From: a virus
Virus record (IMG/VR): IMGVR_UViG_3300022538_000051
Span: 1 to 23,537 of that record
Reading direction: 5' to 3' (one strand)
Length of the DNA stretch: 23,537 bases
This document shows, piece by piece, positions 1 to 5,897 of this stretch. The translations under genes were made by a program, and so were the position numbers. How positions within the stretch are numbered: position 1 is the first letter of the stretch; the number at the start of each line of letters is the position of its first letter. The notes under the pieces are model-generated. The model was not told the DNA's origin, searched no databases, and was given only the letters and a program-made list of their open reading frames with translations.

Positions 1-385
1 AATCCCTCCCATCTACTGTACCCCCAACTGTGACATTGCCGTCAAGGTATGATACCCCCTTGACTTCCAACTTACCTGTCACCATCCAATCATTTTCTGA
101 AGCAAGGGAATGTGCTGTAGTACCACCCTCTCCTATGCGGTTGTAATCGCCCGTCTGTCCTGCAATAGTTGTCTTAGTCCCATCATTGGAAACCGCTAAT
201 CCATCGGATTCCATGACAGCACCAGCAGTATTAACAGTAGTGGAATTTACAAGTTGTGTTTTGGCGTTTGCTACTGTTATCTTCTTAGTTTCGTCAGGCG
301 TAGCCGCAATATCCACTAGGGCGAGTAAATCACTATCACCTAGCGTGGTTTTGGCCGTGAGAGAACTTATCTTAGTATCTGCCAT
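1..385 (-). CDS. Phage fibre-type structural protein, N-terminal part (partial)
   Basis: The frame is open from an ATG at 383-385 to the window edge, so only the first 128 residues or so are visible. It begins MADTKISSLTA and continues with LLALVDIA and ETKKITVANAK. That pattern is common at the N-terminus of phage fibre or head-fibre proteins, where it is thought to attach the protein to the virion. The last visible residues (SYLDGNVTVGGTVDGRD) resemble the entry into a repetitive beta shaft. A good ribosome site (AGGAGATATAA) precedes the ATG. It follows the 395-832 gene after a 9-base gap, so both are probably in one late transcript. The receptor-binding or chaperone C-terminus lies outside the window. 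The fibre assignment rests on remembered N-terminal similarity and is not proven. Confidence 0.75.
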   Translation of the reverse strand, partial: MADTKISSLTAKTTLGDSDLLALVDIAATPDETKKITVANAKTQLVNSTTVNTAGAVMESDGLAVSNDGTKTTIAGQTGDYNRIGEGGTTAHSLASENDWMVTGKLEVKGVSYLDGNVTVGGTVDGRD

Positions 386-394
386 TTATATCTC

Positions 395-832
395 CTATGC
401 CTGGTCAACCACAACAGCACCATCAATGGTTAGAGTATCCGTATTCTCCATAGAGATAATAGAAGCAAAGCAGCACTCTACAAAGGTTACATCGCCATCA
501 TCATTACAAGCCTGAATACCACTTACACTTTTGGCAGCAGTTGAAGATAAGGTAAATACGTGGTCGAATGTGATAGTATCGTTATGCCCCCCTGTGGAAT
601 TAGAGGTAGTCTGTGACATAGTATCTATAGTATCTATGCTTAACCCGTATCCTGTCGTGTGCCACGCATCAACGGGGCCTGTGGAAGATGATTGCTTTGA
701 TGCTGTGCAGGCCGTAGTATCGTTCATGCACACAATCTTATTCATAGCCGTAGCTGCTGGCGATGACGCATCGGACATTAGAACCACCCATTCTTGTATT
801 CCCTCATCAGTTATTTCTTGACTTTGAGCCAT
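395..832 (-). CDS. Putative phage structural protein, function unknown
   Basis: A 145-residue protein that is acidic and rich in Ser, Thr, Asp and Ala, with little Lys or Arg. This composition suits a beta-rich virion protein. It starts MAQSQEITDEGIQEW and has an unusual number of cysteines (about six). A strong AAGGAGG lies just before the ATG and is embedded in the end of the 811-1152 gene, which overlaps by 22 bases. A tandem 9-bp repeat (ATAGTATCT twice, 618-635) encodes the local IDTIDT stretch. Its place directly before the fibre gene suggests an accessory tail or head component. I do not recognise a named family. Confidence 0.7.
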   Translation of the reverse strand: MAQSQEITDEGIQEWVVLMSDASSPAATAMNKIVCMNDTTACTASKQSSSTGPVDAWHTTGYGLSIDTIDTMSQTTSNSTGGHNDTITFDHVFTLSSTAAKSVSGIQACNDDGDVTFVECCFASIISMENTDTLTIDGAVVVDQA

Positions 833-1152
833 GTTATTGTCCTCCTTGTTTTTACTTTAATAATCTCCCAGATGCTCGACCACATTCCTTCTGGGCTATC
901 TTCTCCTGTTCTGTATTTCCAAACTATGTTTTCATTAGGATAAGCCTCTGCGTATTCTGCTCTATATTTGTGATATAAGAGTAGCAAGACATATTGCCAT
1001 GATTTGATAATATACTTCACAAGACAGGTGAGTCTTACGCAATCTATACCTCCAAGCGAGTCTATGGAGGTTTGCCTTGAAACCAACCTTCCTCCACGTT
1101 TGTGCGTAGCACCCCAACGTACTTTCAGTCCTGCATGACTACTTGACTTCAT
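811..1152 (-). CDS. Hypothetical protein, 113 aa
   Basis: The ATG at 1150-1152 overlaps the TGA of the upstream zinc-ribbon gene as ATGA, so I prefer it to an in-frame ATG further upstream at 1213. The protein is basic, with a hydrophobic middle (SWQYVLLLLY) and a Trp- and Lys-rich tail. No family is recognised. The last 22 bases overlap the next gene, and its final codons encode that gene's Shine-Dalgarno (KTRRTI over AGGAGG). Coding status rests mainly on the two tight overlaps with convincing neighbours and the lack of another open frame here. Confidence 0.5.
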   Translation of the reverse strand: MKSSSHAGLKVRWGATHKRGGRLVSRQTSIDSLGGIDCVRLTCLVKYIIKSWQYVLLLLYHKYRAEYAEAYPNENIVWKYRTGEDSPEGMWSSIWEIIKVKTRRTITWLKVKK

Positions 1153-1283
1153 GCTATATAAATCAACCCTGGGGCGGTTAGTTGCTTTACCATTACACCC
1201 CCACACTTCTCGCATTTAAGATTGTCTCTTATCGTTTCTTGTATATGACCGCATTTCAAGCATCTAAATATCCAAATTGGCAT
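1149..1283 (-). CDS. FmdB-like zinc-ribbon protein, 44 aa
   Basis: A 44-residue gene starting MPIWIFRCLKCGH, with a second pair CEKCGG and then VMVKQLTAP. The two CxxC pairs (residues 8-11 and 24-27) form a complete small zinc ribbon of the FmdB or regulatory zinc-ribbon type, whose members usually begin MPxYxFxCxxCG. AAGGAG lies 5 bases before the ATG. The stop overlaps the next start as ATGA. The start lies back to back with the plus-strand promoter at 1292-1320. The role is unknown; such proteins may bind DNA or a partner protein. The ribbon is clear and the function is not. Confidence 0.85.
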   Translation of the reverse strand: MPIWIFRCLKCGHIQETIRDNLKCEKCGGVMVKQLTAPGLIYIA

Positions 1284-1291
1284 TATTCTCC

Positions 1292-1320
1292 TTGACTTTT
1301 TGTTTATTTTATGTTATAAT
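1292..1320 (+). promoter_or_regulatory. Sigma-70-type promoter for moron island
   Basis: TTGACT at 1292-1297 and a perfect TATAAT at 1315-1320 are separated by 17 bases. The predicted start site near 1327 is immediately before AGGAGGTGAT and the ATG at 1340, giving a leader of about 13 bases. It drives plus-strand genes against the surrounding minus-strand genes. The 13 bases from -10 to the start site (TATAATGTTATTA) are identical to those of the promoter at 3122. Confidence 0.85.
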
Positions 1321-1339
1321 GTTATTAGGAGGTGATAGA

Positions 1340-1471
1340 ATGAGAGTACATATAGTGCATGACAGAAAGGGAGACCCAGTAGTGGAAGTTGCAGGACACG
1401 AGGGCGACAGCGTTAAGGATATTGTCAATGCTTATAAAGAAGCTGTTAAACTATTAAAGAAGGAGAAATAG
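1340..1471 (+). CDS. Small hypothetical protein, 43 aa (moron gene 1)
   Basis: The chosen start is the ATG at 1340, 7 bases after AGGAGG. An in-frame start further upstream would lie within the promoter. The 43-residue protein begins MRVHIVHDRKGDPVVEVAGH and ends in a helical, Lys-rich segment (IVNAYKEAVKLLKKEK). It looks like a short beta hairpin followed by an amphipathic helix. No family is recognised. It is the first of three plus-strand genes served by the promoter at 1292. Confidence 0.75.
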   Translation: MRVHIVHDRKGDPVVEVAGHEGDSVKDIVNAYKEAVKLLKKEK

Positions 1472-1480
1472 GAGGTGTGA

Positions 1481-1672
1481 ATGAGGAATATATTTCGCAG
1501 AGAGAAGAAGGAACCCCCACCCCCAAAACCACGCTTCTGTGATAAGGGGCATAATATCACTAATGTCAGGTGCTTATATTTTACCTTTGGGGATATTATG
1601 ACCAAATGGTTATGCCCCTATTGTTTCGTGGAATTTATCGAAGTGAATGTATCGGGCATTAAGAAGGTGTAA
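1481..1672 (+). CDS. Small cysteine-containing protein, 63 aa (moron gene 2)
   Basis: Preceded by TAGGAGGTGTGA at ideal distance from the ATG. The N-terminus is basic with a proline run (EPPPPKPRF), followed by CDKGH and, after about 30 residues, CPYC. These Cys and His residues could bind one zinc ion, but the spacing matches no family I can name. It lies 9 bases after moron gene 1, and its TAA directly abuts the ATG of the next gene. Confidence 0.7.
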   Translation: MRNIFRREKKEPPPPKPRFCDKGHNITNVRCLYFTFGDIMTKWLCPYCFVEFIEVNVSGIKKV

Positions 1673-1825
1673 ATGGAAGCTAAGGATACTGTGATGAGCA
1701 TAATTCAGATAAAAGAGAAGCCACCCGATAAATCTTATTTAGAAGCCCAAGCTGAAATCTCTTTCAAGGCAGGCATAAAAGAAGTGGTGGATTGGGTAAA
1801 GCAGTTTAGGGGGAATTGGTATTAA
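1673..1825 (+). CDS. Small hypothetical protein, 50 aa, probably truncated by TAA (moron gene 3)
   Basis: The ATG abuts the TAA of moron gene 2, with AAGAAGGTG as ribosome site. The protein begins MEAKDTVMSIIQIKEKPPD and ends VVDWVKQFRGNWY at TAA 1823-1825. The same frame continues open after that stop to a TAG at 1910-1912, encoding IDRVSYPSIWITDMEEW then QARLKEWGINP. That tail resembles the C-terminal end of many small phage proteins (W-Q-A-x-L-K-E-W-G). I infer a full-length ancestor of about 79 residues interrupted by one nonsense codon. Readthrough or a base-call error are alternatives. Confidence 0.65.
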   Translation: MEAKDTVMSIIQIKEKPPDKSYLEAQAEISFKAGIKEVVDWVKQFRGNWY

Positions 1826-1908
1826 ATTGACAGAGTTAGTTACCCCTCTATTTGGATAACAGATATGGAGGAATGGCAAGCCAGGCTAAAAGAATGGGGT
1901 ATTAACCC

Positions 1909-2154
1909 CTAGAAATACCTCTTTGTTCCTGCTGCTTTTCGTTTACGGAACTCGTTGTACTCTTTAAGTGCCTGTCCTACTTCTTTCTTGGAATACTTCC
2001 TCTGCGGAACAGGCTGGCTTAATTCCTTTTTAGTTTTCTCCGTCTGCCATTCGACAATTTCCCGATACTGGTTCCTGTCCATATCCGCAGCACCAGGGAT
2101 TAAGATAGTCCTTTCCCTATCGCCTACTTTGACTTTGAATCTTGAATCAACCAT
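1909..2154 (-). CDS. Hypothetical basic protein, 81 aa
   Basis: An 81-residue, highly charged protein with an N-terminal beta-like segment (FKVKVGDRERTILIPG) and a helical, Lys- and Arg-rich C-terminal half. Its start overlaps the end of the 2124-2735 gene by 31 bases, and the ribosome site (AATAGGGATTT) is weak, so translational coupling is likely. Its end meets the convergent plus-strand island at about 1912. No family is recognised. Confidence 0.6.
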   Translation of the reverse strand: MVDSRFKVKVGDRERTILIPGAADMDRNQYREIVEWQTEKTKKELSQPVPQRKYSKKEVGQALKEYNEFRKRKAAGTKRYF

Positions 2155-2735
2155 AAATCCCTATTCTTTCCTTTCCTCATTGTTTTGTAAGTCTTCATAA
2201 GTTCTTTATTCACTGGTAGCTTAAATCCGTAAGGGACTCCTGTTTTAGTTTGGCAAACAGCACTACCCCTTGAAATCTCAACCTTACACCCCATTCCTTT
2301 TGCTATTCCAGCCCAGAACTCCACACCACCCTTCTCTCTCTCGTATTCTTTTGTCGTTATCATGTCCACACCATACATTCGGATATAGTTATATCCCTTG
2401 TATAAAGCGTAGGCTATCATATAACATATCGTAGAGGTAAAGAACTCAGTCCCGAATCTCTCCACGATTCTCTTGTAAGGATACCTTTTCGTCTTGATTC
2501 CCTTGACTTGGTGTAAACTGATAATGGGGAAATCTGCGTCCTTTAAGTGCTCAATATCAAACTGTATATCCCCATAAGGGTCTAATCTGGTATCGGACAT
2601 GAATAACTTATCCATTTTTCTACACTTCCTGAACCCTCGATTAACACCCCACACCTCAGCATCATAAGGACACTGATACCCAGTTGAACCCATACCCAAG
2701 AGAATTACGGTCTTTTCATTTTTCTTAGCAGTAAT
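2124..2735 (-). CDS. Rossmann-like phage protein (MptE/DUF115-like), probable ATT start
   Basis: The visible protein carries KTVILLGMGSTGYQCPYD, then EVWGVN, LYKGYNYIRMYGVDM and KGGVEFWAGIA. This is the layout of a phage Rossmann-fold family related in style to MptE/DUF115 proteins, often annotated hypothetical and sometimes found near sugar-modification genes. The first ATG (2699) removes the first beta strand (KTVILL) and has no ribosome site. The frame is open upstream to a TGA, and its only codon well placed after a perfect AGGAGG (7-base spacing) is ATT at 2735-2733. That gives about 203 residues starting (M)TAKKNEKTVILLG. The frame and family resemblance are clear; ATT initiation is inferred. 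Confidence 0.7.
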   Translation of the reverse strand: MTAKKNEKTVILLGMGSTGYQCPYDAEVWGVNRGFRKCRKMDKLFMSDTRLDPYGDIQFDIEHLKDADFPIISLHQVKGIKTKRYPYKRIVERFGTEFFTSTICYMIAYALYKGYNYIRMYGVDMITTKEYEREKGGVEFWAGIAKGMGCKVEISRGSAVCQTKTGVPYGFKLPVNKELMKTYKTMRKGKNRDLWLIQDSKSK

Positions 2736-3118
2736 TGCTCAGCCTCCTCTAAAACTCTTTCCTTGCTAGGCAACCGCCTACTCCCACGATAAACCTTACG
2801 TTTCTGGAACTTAATTCCTAGCTCTGCCTCTGCCCTTTTTATTGTTAGATAGGGCAAAAGGCTTTCCAGTAAGTTCAATGCCTTACGGGAGGTTAAAATA
2901 AGTTGCCATTTATCACGATTATTGTCATGTGCCTTATTGTGCCAAATATAGCCATCGAAGGAAAACTGTATTTGGCTAATAATCCACTCATTAGTATTAC
3001 CAATGGAAACACATAATTGGCGTTCAATCCTACCATTCGCCCTTTTTGTATTCCTTATGGTGATACAACCCTCGCCATCGAAAAATCCAGCGAAATAAGC
3101 TAAATCCGTTTTATTCAT
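2705..3118 (-). CDS. LAGLIDADG homing endonuclease, 137 aa
   Basis: A single LAGLIDADG motif is visible at residues 8-17 (YFAGFFDGEG) followed by CITI. The later part matches the family (KWQLILTSRKALNLLESLLPYL). With one motif in 137 residues it should act as a homodimer that makes a double-strand break at a long DNA target and so spreads its own gene. It is free-standing, with no intron or intein evident in the neighbours. Its last 30 bases overlap the extended 2124-2735 gene. The ribosome site is weak (AAAAGGAA about 12 bases upstream). The plus-strand promoter at 3122 abuts its start. Confidence 0.9.
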   Translation of the reverse strand: MNKTDLAYFAGFFDGEGCITIRNTKRANGRIERQLCVSIGNTNEWIISQIQFSFDGYIWHNKAHDNNRDKWQLILTSRKALNLLESLLPYLTIKRAEAELGIKFQKRKVYRGSRRLPSKERVLEEAEQLLLRKMKRP

Positions 3119-3121
3119 TAC

Positions 3122-3150
3122 TTGACATTATTTCCTTTTTGTGGTATAAT
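3122..3150 (+). promoter_or_regulatory. Consensus sigma-70 promoter for leaderless moron gene
   Basis: Perfect TTGACA (3122-3127) and perfect TATAAT (3145-3150) are separated by 17 bases. The predicted start site, 7 bases after the -10 box, is the A of the ATG at 3157. No ribosome site exists between promoter and gene. It is the strongest promoter match I see in the window. Confidence 0.9.
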
Positions 3151-3156
3151 GTTATT

Positions 3157-3339
3157 ATGAAAGTTAAAACAACTGAGCAAACTATTGAGATTGTATTATC
3201 TGTGAAGGAGATTAAAAACATCAATGCCGGAGAAACCTTGGTGGGAAAACCAACTACTGAATTTTTATCCCCCTTGGGTAATAAGATGTTAATAGTTAGA
3301 AAATGGGTAAAAGCAGATGAAGAAATACCTGTGGTTTAG
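3157..3339 (+). CDS. Small hypothetical protein, 60 aa, probably leaderless
   Basis: The ATG at 3157 is 6 bases after the TATAAT box and coincides with the expected transcription start. An upstream in-frame TTG at 3139 overlaps the -10 region and is unlikely. The 60-residue protein begins MKVKTTEQTIEIVLSVKEIK and ends KADEEIPVV. It is mostly beta-strand-like, with no cysteine and no membrane segment. The TAG overlaps the end of the convergent pyruvyl-transferase gene by 4 bases. It is a single-gene plus-strand insert in a minus-strand region, as expected of a moron. Function unknown. Confidence 0.75.
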   Translation: MKVKTTEQTIEIVLSVKEIKNINAGETLVGKPTTEFLSPLGNKMLIVRKWVKADEEIPVV

Positions 3340-4394
3340 TTGATAGCCGTTCTTATTGTCTTTAAGTTGTGCTGTGTTATCACCCATAATTTATATTTAA
3401 CGTCCTCTATCCTTTCCGTGAAGTCTTTGTAGTTGATTTGATTAACCGCCTGTACTATTCTGTCCTTCAAGTCGGGGTCGAAGATAAAGATACCCCTTGT
3501 TATCCCAATATCATTAAGAAAGAATGTTACCTTGTCATGGCTTATTATCGGTACAAAGGGATTACCCACCCCGAAAGGAATCATCACACCATGCCCCCTC
3601 ATGCCTATCGTTAGAGGACAACCTGAGTAGAAATCCATTATTTCTTGGGGGGATTTGCAGTAGAGTTTCACCACATCATATTCCACGCCAGCTTTATCAA
3701 GATACTTCGCCATCCCATAGTCGGCATTCCCCCTTACTATGTGCAAAACTAATCTGATTCTGAAACCTTTGAGTTCCTTCAAAGCTCCAGCTATTGACAT
3801 CAAGATTTTCTCGTCCCTACCACCAAATCTGTGACAGGGAGCATCCATCGCTGGCTGAAGAGCTATCTCATTCCTTCTTAATGTTTTGTCACTAGGATAG
3901 ATGTACGATAATAAGGTTGCAGGGTCAGGTTGGAATTTCAACTTCTCGACTAAATCCGAATCAAGGTATTTGGATAACTTATCTATACTGCCCGAATTAC
4001 GCAGGCTGAAGAACGCACTTTGCCTTACAAGTTGGTTTATTTGGGGTTTGAATAATTTATTGAACTCTACTTGTCCCCAGAACCTGCTATCGCCAATACC
4101 AAAAACTATGATAGGCTTCTTGATCTGTTCTACCTGCTCTACTGTTAGGGGGCAATACCACCCAGAGGCGTATTGAGAGCCGTGCAAAGTACCAGCGTGT
4201 AAAAGCCCACCTCCACCTATTACAACAGCATCAACATTTTTGTTAATGTAGTCAATGATGTATTCTGGGGGTTGCTTAAGATAAGCATTATACTTGCCCC
4301 AACAACCCTCACCTATTAAATCCTCAACAACCTCAGTGGCAATCGTATCGCCGGCGTTTCCCCTGTCAAACACCCCGAAATGATAATACTTCAT
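3336..4394 (-). CDS. Polysaccharide pyruvyl-transferase family protein, 352 aa
   Basis: Motifs of the WcaK/CsaB family are in order: RGNAGD (11-16), VVIGGGGLLH (57-66), VFGIGDS (97-103), a GMRGHGVMIPFG block near 264-275 and ISHDKV near 284-289. Members add a pyruvate ketal from phosphoenolpyruvate to a sugar, or act as related GT-B glycosyltransferases. The length is typical and no domain is missing. It is the last gene of the glycan cassette, and its ATG overlaps the methyltransferase stop as ATGA. In a cassette making an activated nonulosonic acid, it could modify the acceptor glycan or itself transfer sugar. The family is sure; the substrate is inferred. It is soluble, with no signal peptide. 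Confidence 0.9.
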   Translation of the reverse strand: MKYYHFGVFDRGNAGDTIATEVVEDLIGEGCWGKYNAYLKQPPEYIIDYINKNVDAVVIGGGGLLHAGTLHGSQYASGWYCPLTVEQVEQIKKPIIVFGIGDSRFWGQVEFNKLFKPQINQLVRQSAFFSLRNSGSIDKLSKYLDSDLVEKLKFQPDPATLLSYIYPSDKTLRRNEIALQPAMDAPCHRFGGRDEKILMSIAGALKELKGFRIRLVLHIVRGNADYGMAKYLDKAGVEYDVVKLYCKSPQEIMDFYSGCPLTIGMRGHGVMIPFGVGNPFVPIISHDKVTFFLNDIGITRGIFIFDPDLKDRIVQAVNQINYKDFTERIEDVKYKLWVITQHNLKTIRTAIN

Positions 4395-5086
4395 CTCTTA
4401 ACCACGACATGATGAGACCCGTATCTATTCGTAACTCTTAATGCGGGCTTATACAGAAAGTATTCCTCAACTGCCTCCCGAATACCAGGGAACGCAGGTA
4501 CATCGTAATCGTGGAACATCATTATCCCCCCTTCCACTAATCTAGGGTAGAAGAACTCACAACAATCTTTAGCCCCCTGATATAAGTCGCAATCCACATG
4601 GACAAAACAGAACCTCTTATCCTTAGCTTCATGGAGGGTGTCCTTGAATAACCCCTTATAGAACTTCACTAACCCCTCTTTATCAAAATCCTCAAGCAAC
4701 ATCTTGACCTTGGCAACTGATAGGTCTTTCTTCGGATCCCACCATTCGGGAAGGTCATGTTCAGGGTCAGCGTCAGGCATAACATCGAAAGTGTCAAATA
4801 AATGAATGGTTTTCCTTCCATCGAAAAATCTCATCAGTAGACGAGCCGTAGCACCGAAGTAAACTCCTGCTTCTGCTATATCGCCCTCTAGTTTACCACA
4901 CGCCCTTGCACAGTTTTCTATCTGCATAACATCAGACATGGCTTGGGGCATGATAACTATACAGTGCCCATTCCCGGGACTATCTAAATAAACCTCCCTC
5001 AGCCTATCAGTGGGGGAGATGGCTCTAGGAACCGCACTAAAGGGTTTTGAGGCAATGGCTCTCTCTAAATCTTTGCCTTTAAGCAT
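4391..5086 (-). CDS. TylF/MycF-type O-methyltransferase, 231 aa
   Basis: A class I SAM-dependent methyltransferase. Motif I is GDIAEAGVYFGAT (68-80), followed by HLFDTF (95-100), HVDCDLYQGA (163-172) and the metal-binding FHDYD (191-195) with the family ending FPGIREAVEEYF. TylF/MycF enzymes methylate sugar hydroxyls with a divalent metal. The overlap with NeuB upstream (8 bases) and the pyruvyl-transferase downstream (4 bases) implies coupled translation and a shared pathway. The likely role is O-methylation of the sugar made by the cassette or of its acceptor. The family call is firm and the acceptor is inferred. Confidence 0.9.
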   Translation of the reverse strand: MLKGKDLERAIASKPFSAVPRAISPTDRLREVYLDSPGNGHCIVIMPQAMSDVMQIENCARACGKLEGDIAEAGVYFGATARLLMRFFDGRKTIHLFDTFDVMPDADPEHDLPEWWDPKKDLSVAKVKMLLEDFDKEGLVKFYKGLFKDTLHEAKDKRFCFVHVDCDLYQGAKDCCEFFYPRLVEGGIMMFHDYDVPAFPGIREAVEEYFLYKPALRVTNRYGSHHVVVKR

Positions 5087-5897
5087 TTCTTAACTTCTCC
5101 TTTACTGGCAACTCGGAGGGGTAAACCCTCTTGACACCATCCCCCATTGCCTTCTCTAAAGTTCTTATGTCTTTAACTAACTTCCTTAACCCCTGCGGTT
5201 CTACTGAAGCTGATTGGTCAGTTCCCCACATGGAACGGTCTAGCGTGATATGCCTTTCAACCATCTCCGCACCTAACGCAACCGCAGCAATCGTTGTGCT
5301 CAACCCTACCTCATGCCCTGAGTACCCAATCTTGCAACCATACCTTTTCTTTAAGGCAGGTATCATTAGTAGATTGAGTTCTTCGGGCTGAGCAGGATAT
5401 GTAGAAGTAGAGTGTAGTAAAACAATATCTTTCCCCAAAATCTCAACTGCACGGTCTATCTCCTCTATTGTGCTCATGCCTGTGGATAAAATTGGTTGTG
5501 TCGTGGTATTTCTGGTAATGTAATCTAATAACTCATAATAAGTAAGGCACGCTGACGGGATTTTGATATAGGGAACATTGAACTCTGCCATGGAATCCAC
5601 GCTAGGTATGTCCCAACAAGAGGCAAACCATTGGATGTGTTCCTTGCAATAAAGGTGCAAACAGTGATAATCGGACTTTCCGAACTCCATCTTCCTCTTA
5701 TATTCAATATAGGACATCTCGCCCCAGGGGGTTTCTCTTGGAATATCCCATTGACTCTTAGGAACTGCTAGTTCGGGAGTTCGCTTTTGGAACTTAACGA
5801 AATCGCAGCCACAATCCACTGCCACATCTATTAAGTCAAAGGCTTTTAGAATATCCCCGTTATGGTTAATACCTATTTCGGCTATTATTTTGACCAT
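5079..5897 (-). CDS. neuB: NeuB-type nonulosonate (N-acetylneuraminate-like) synthase, short form
   Basis: A TIM-barrel synthase that condenses phosphoenolpyruvate with an N-acyl hexosamine to give a nine-carbon sialic-type acid. Visible motifs: EIGINHNGD (7-15), VKFQKR (34-39), SCWD (93-96), YIKIPSA (110-116), LSTGMST (137-143), HSTSTYP (162-168), GYSGHE (191-196), ERHITLD (214-220) and GTDQSASVEP (225-234). The catalytic barrel is complete. The protein ends at 272 residues and lacks the 60-70 residue C-terminal SAF (antifreeze-like) domain of classic NeuB, SpsE and PseI, which closes the active site in the dimer. The start overlaps the cytidylyltransferase gene by 13 bases. The exact sugar (Neu5Ac, legionaminic, pseudaminic) cannot be told. 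Confidence 0.92.
   Translation of the reverse strand: MVKIIAEIGINHNGDILKAFDLIDVAVDCGCDFVKFQKRTPELAVPKSQWDIPRETPWGEMSYIEYKRKMEFGKSDYHCLHLYCKEHIQWFASCWDIPSVDSMAEFNVPYIKIPSACLTYYELLDYITRNTTTQPILSTGMSTIEEIDRAVEILGKDIVLLHSTSTYPAQPEELNLLMIPALKKRYGCKIGYSGHEVGLSTTIAAVALGAEMVERHITLDRSMWGTDQSASVEPQGLRKLVKDIRTLEKAMGDGVKRVYPSELPVKEKLRNA

Noticed and set aside
186-978. Plus-strand open frames at 186-515, 531-821 and 763-978
   Set aside because: They are antisense to the fibre-type and structural genes, which have good ribosome sites and sensible proteins. The plus-strand products are low-complexity shadows.
1160-1215. Possible tRNA (GGTAAAGCAACTAACCGCCCC looks tRNA-like on the minus strand)
   Set aside because: No acceptor stem or T-loop could be matched, and the bases are explained as codons of the zinc-ribbon gene (VMVKQLTAP).
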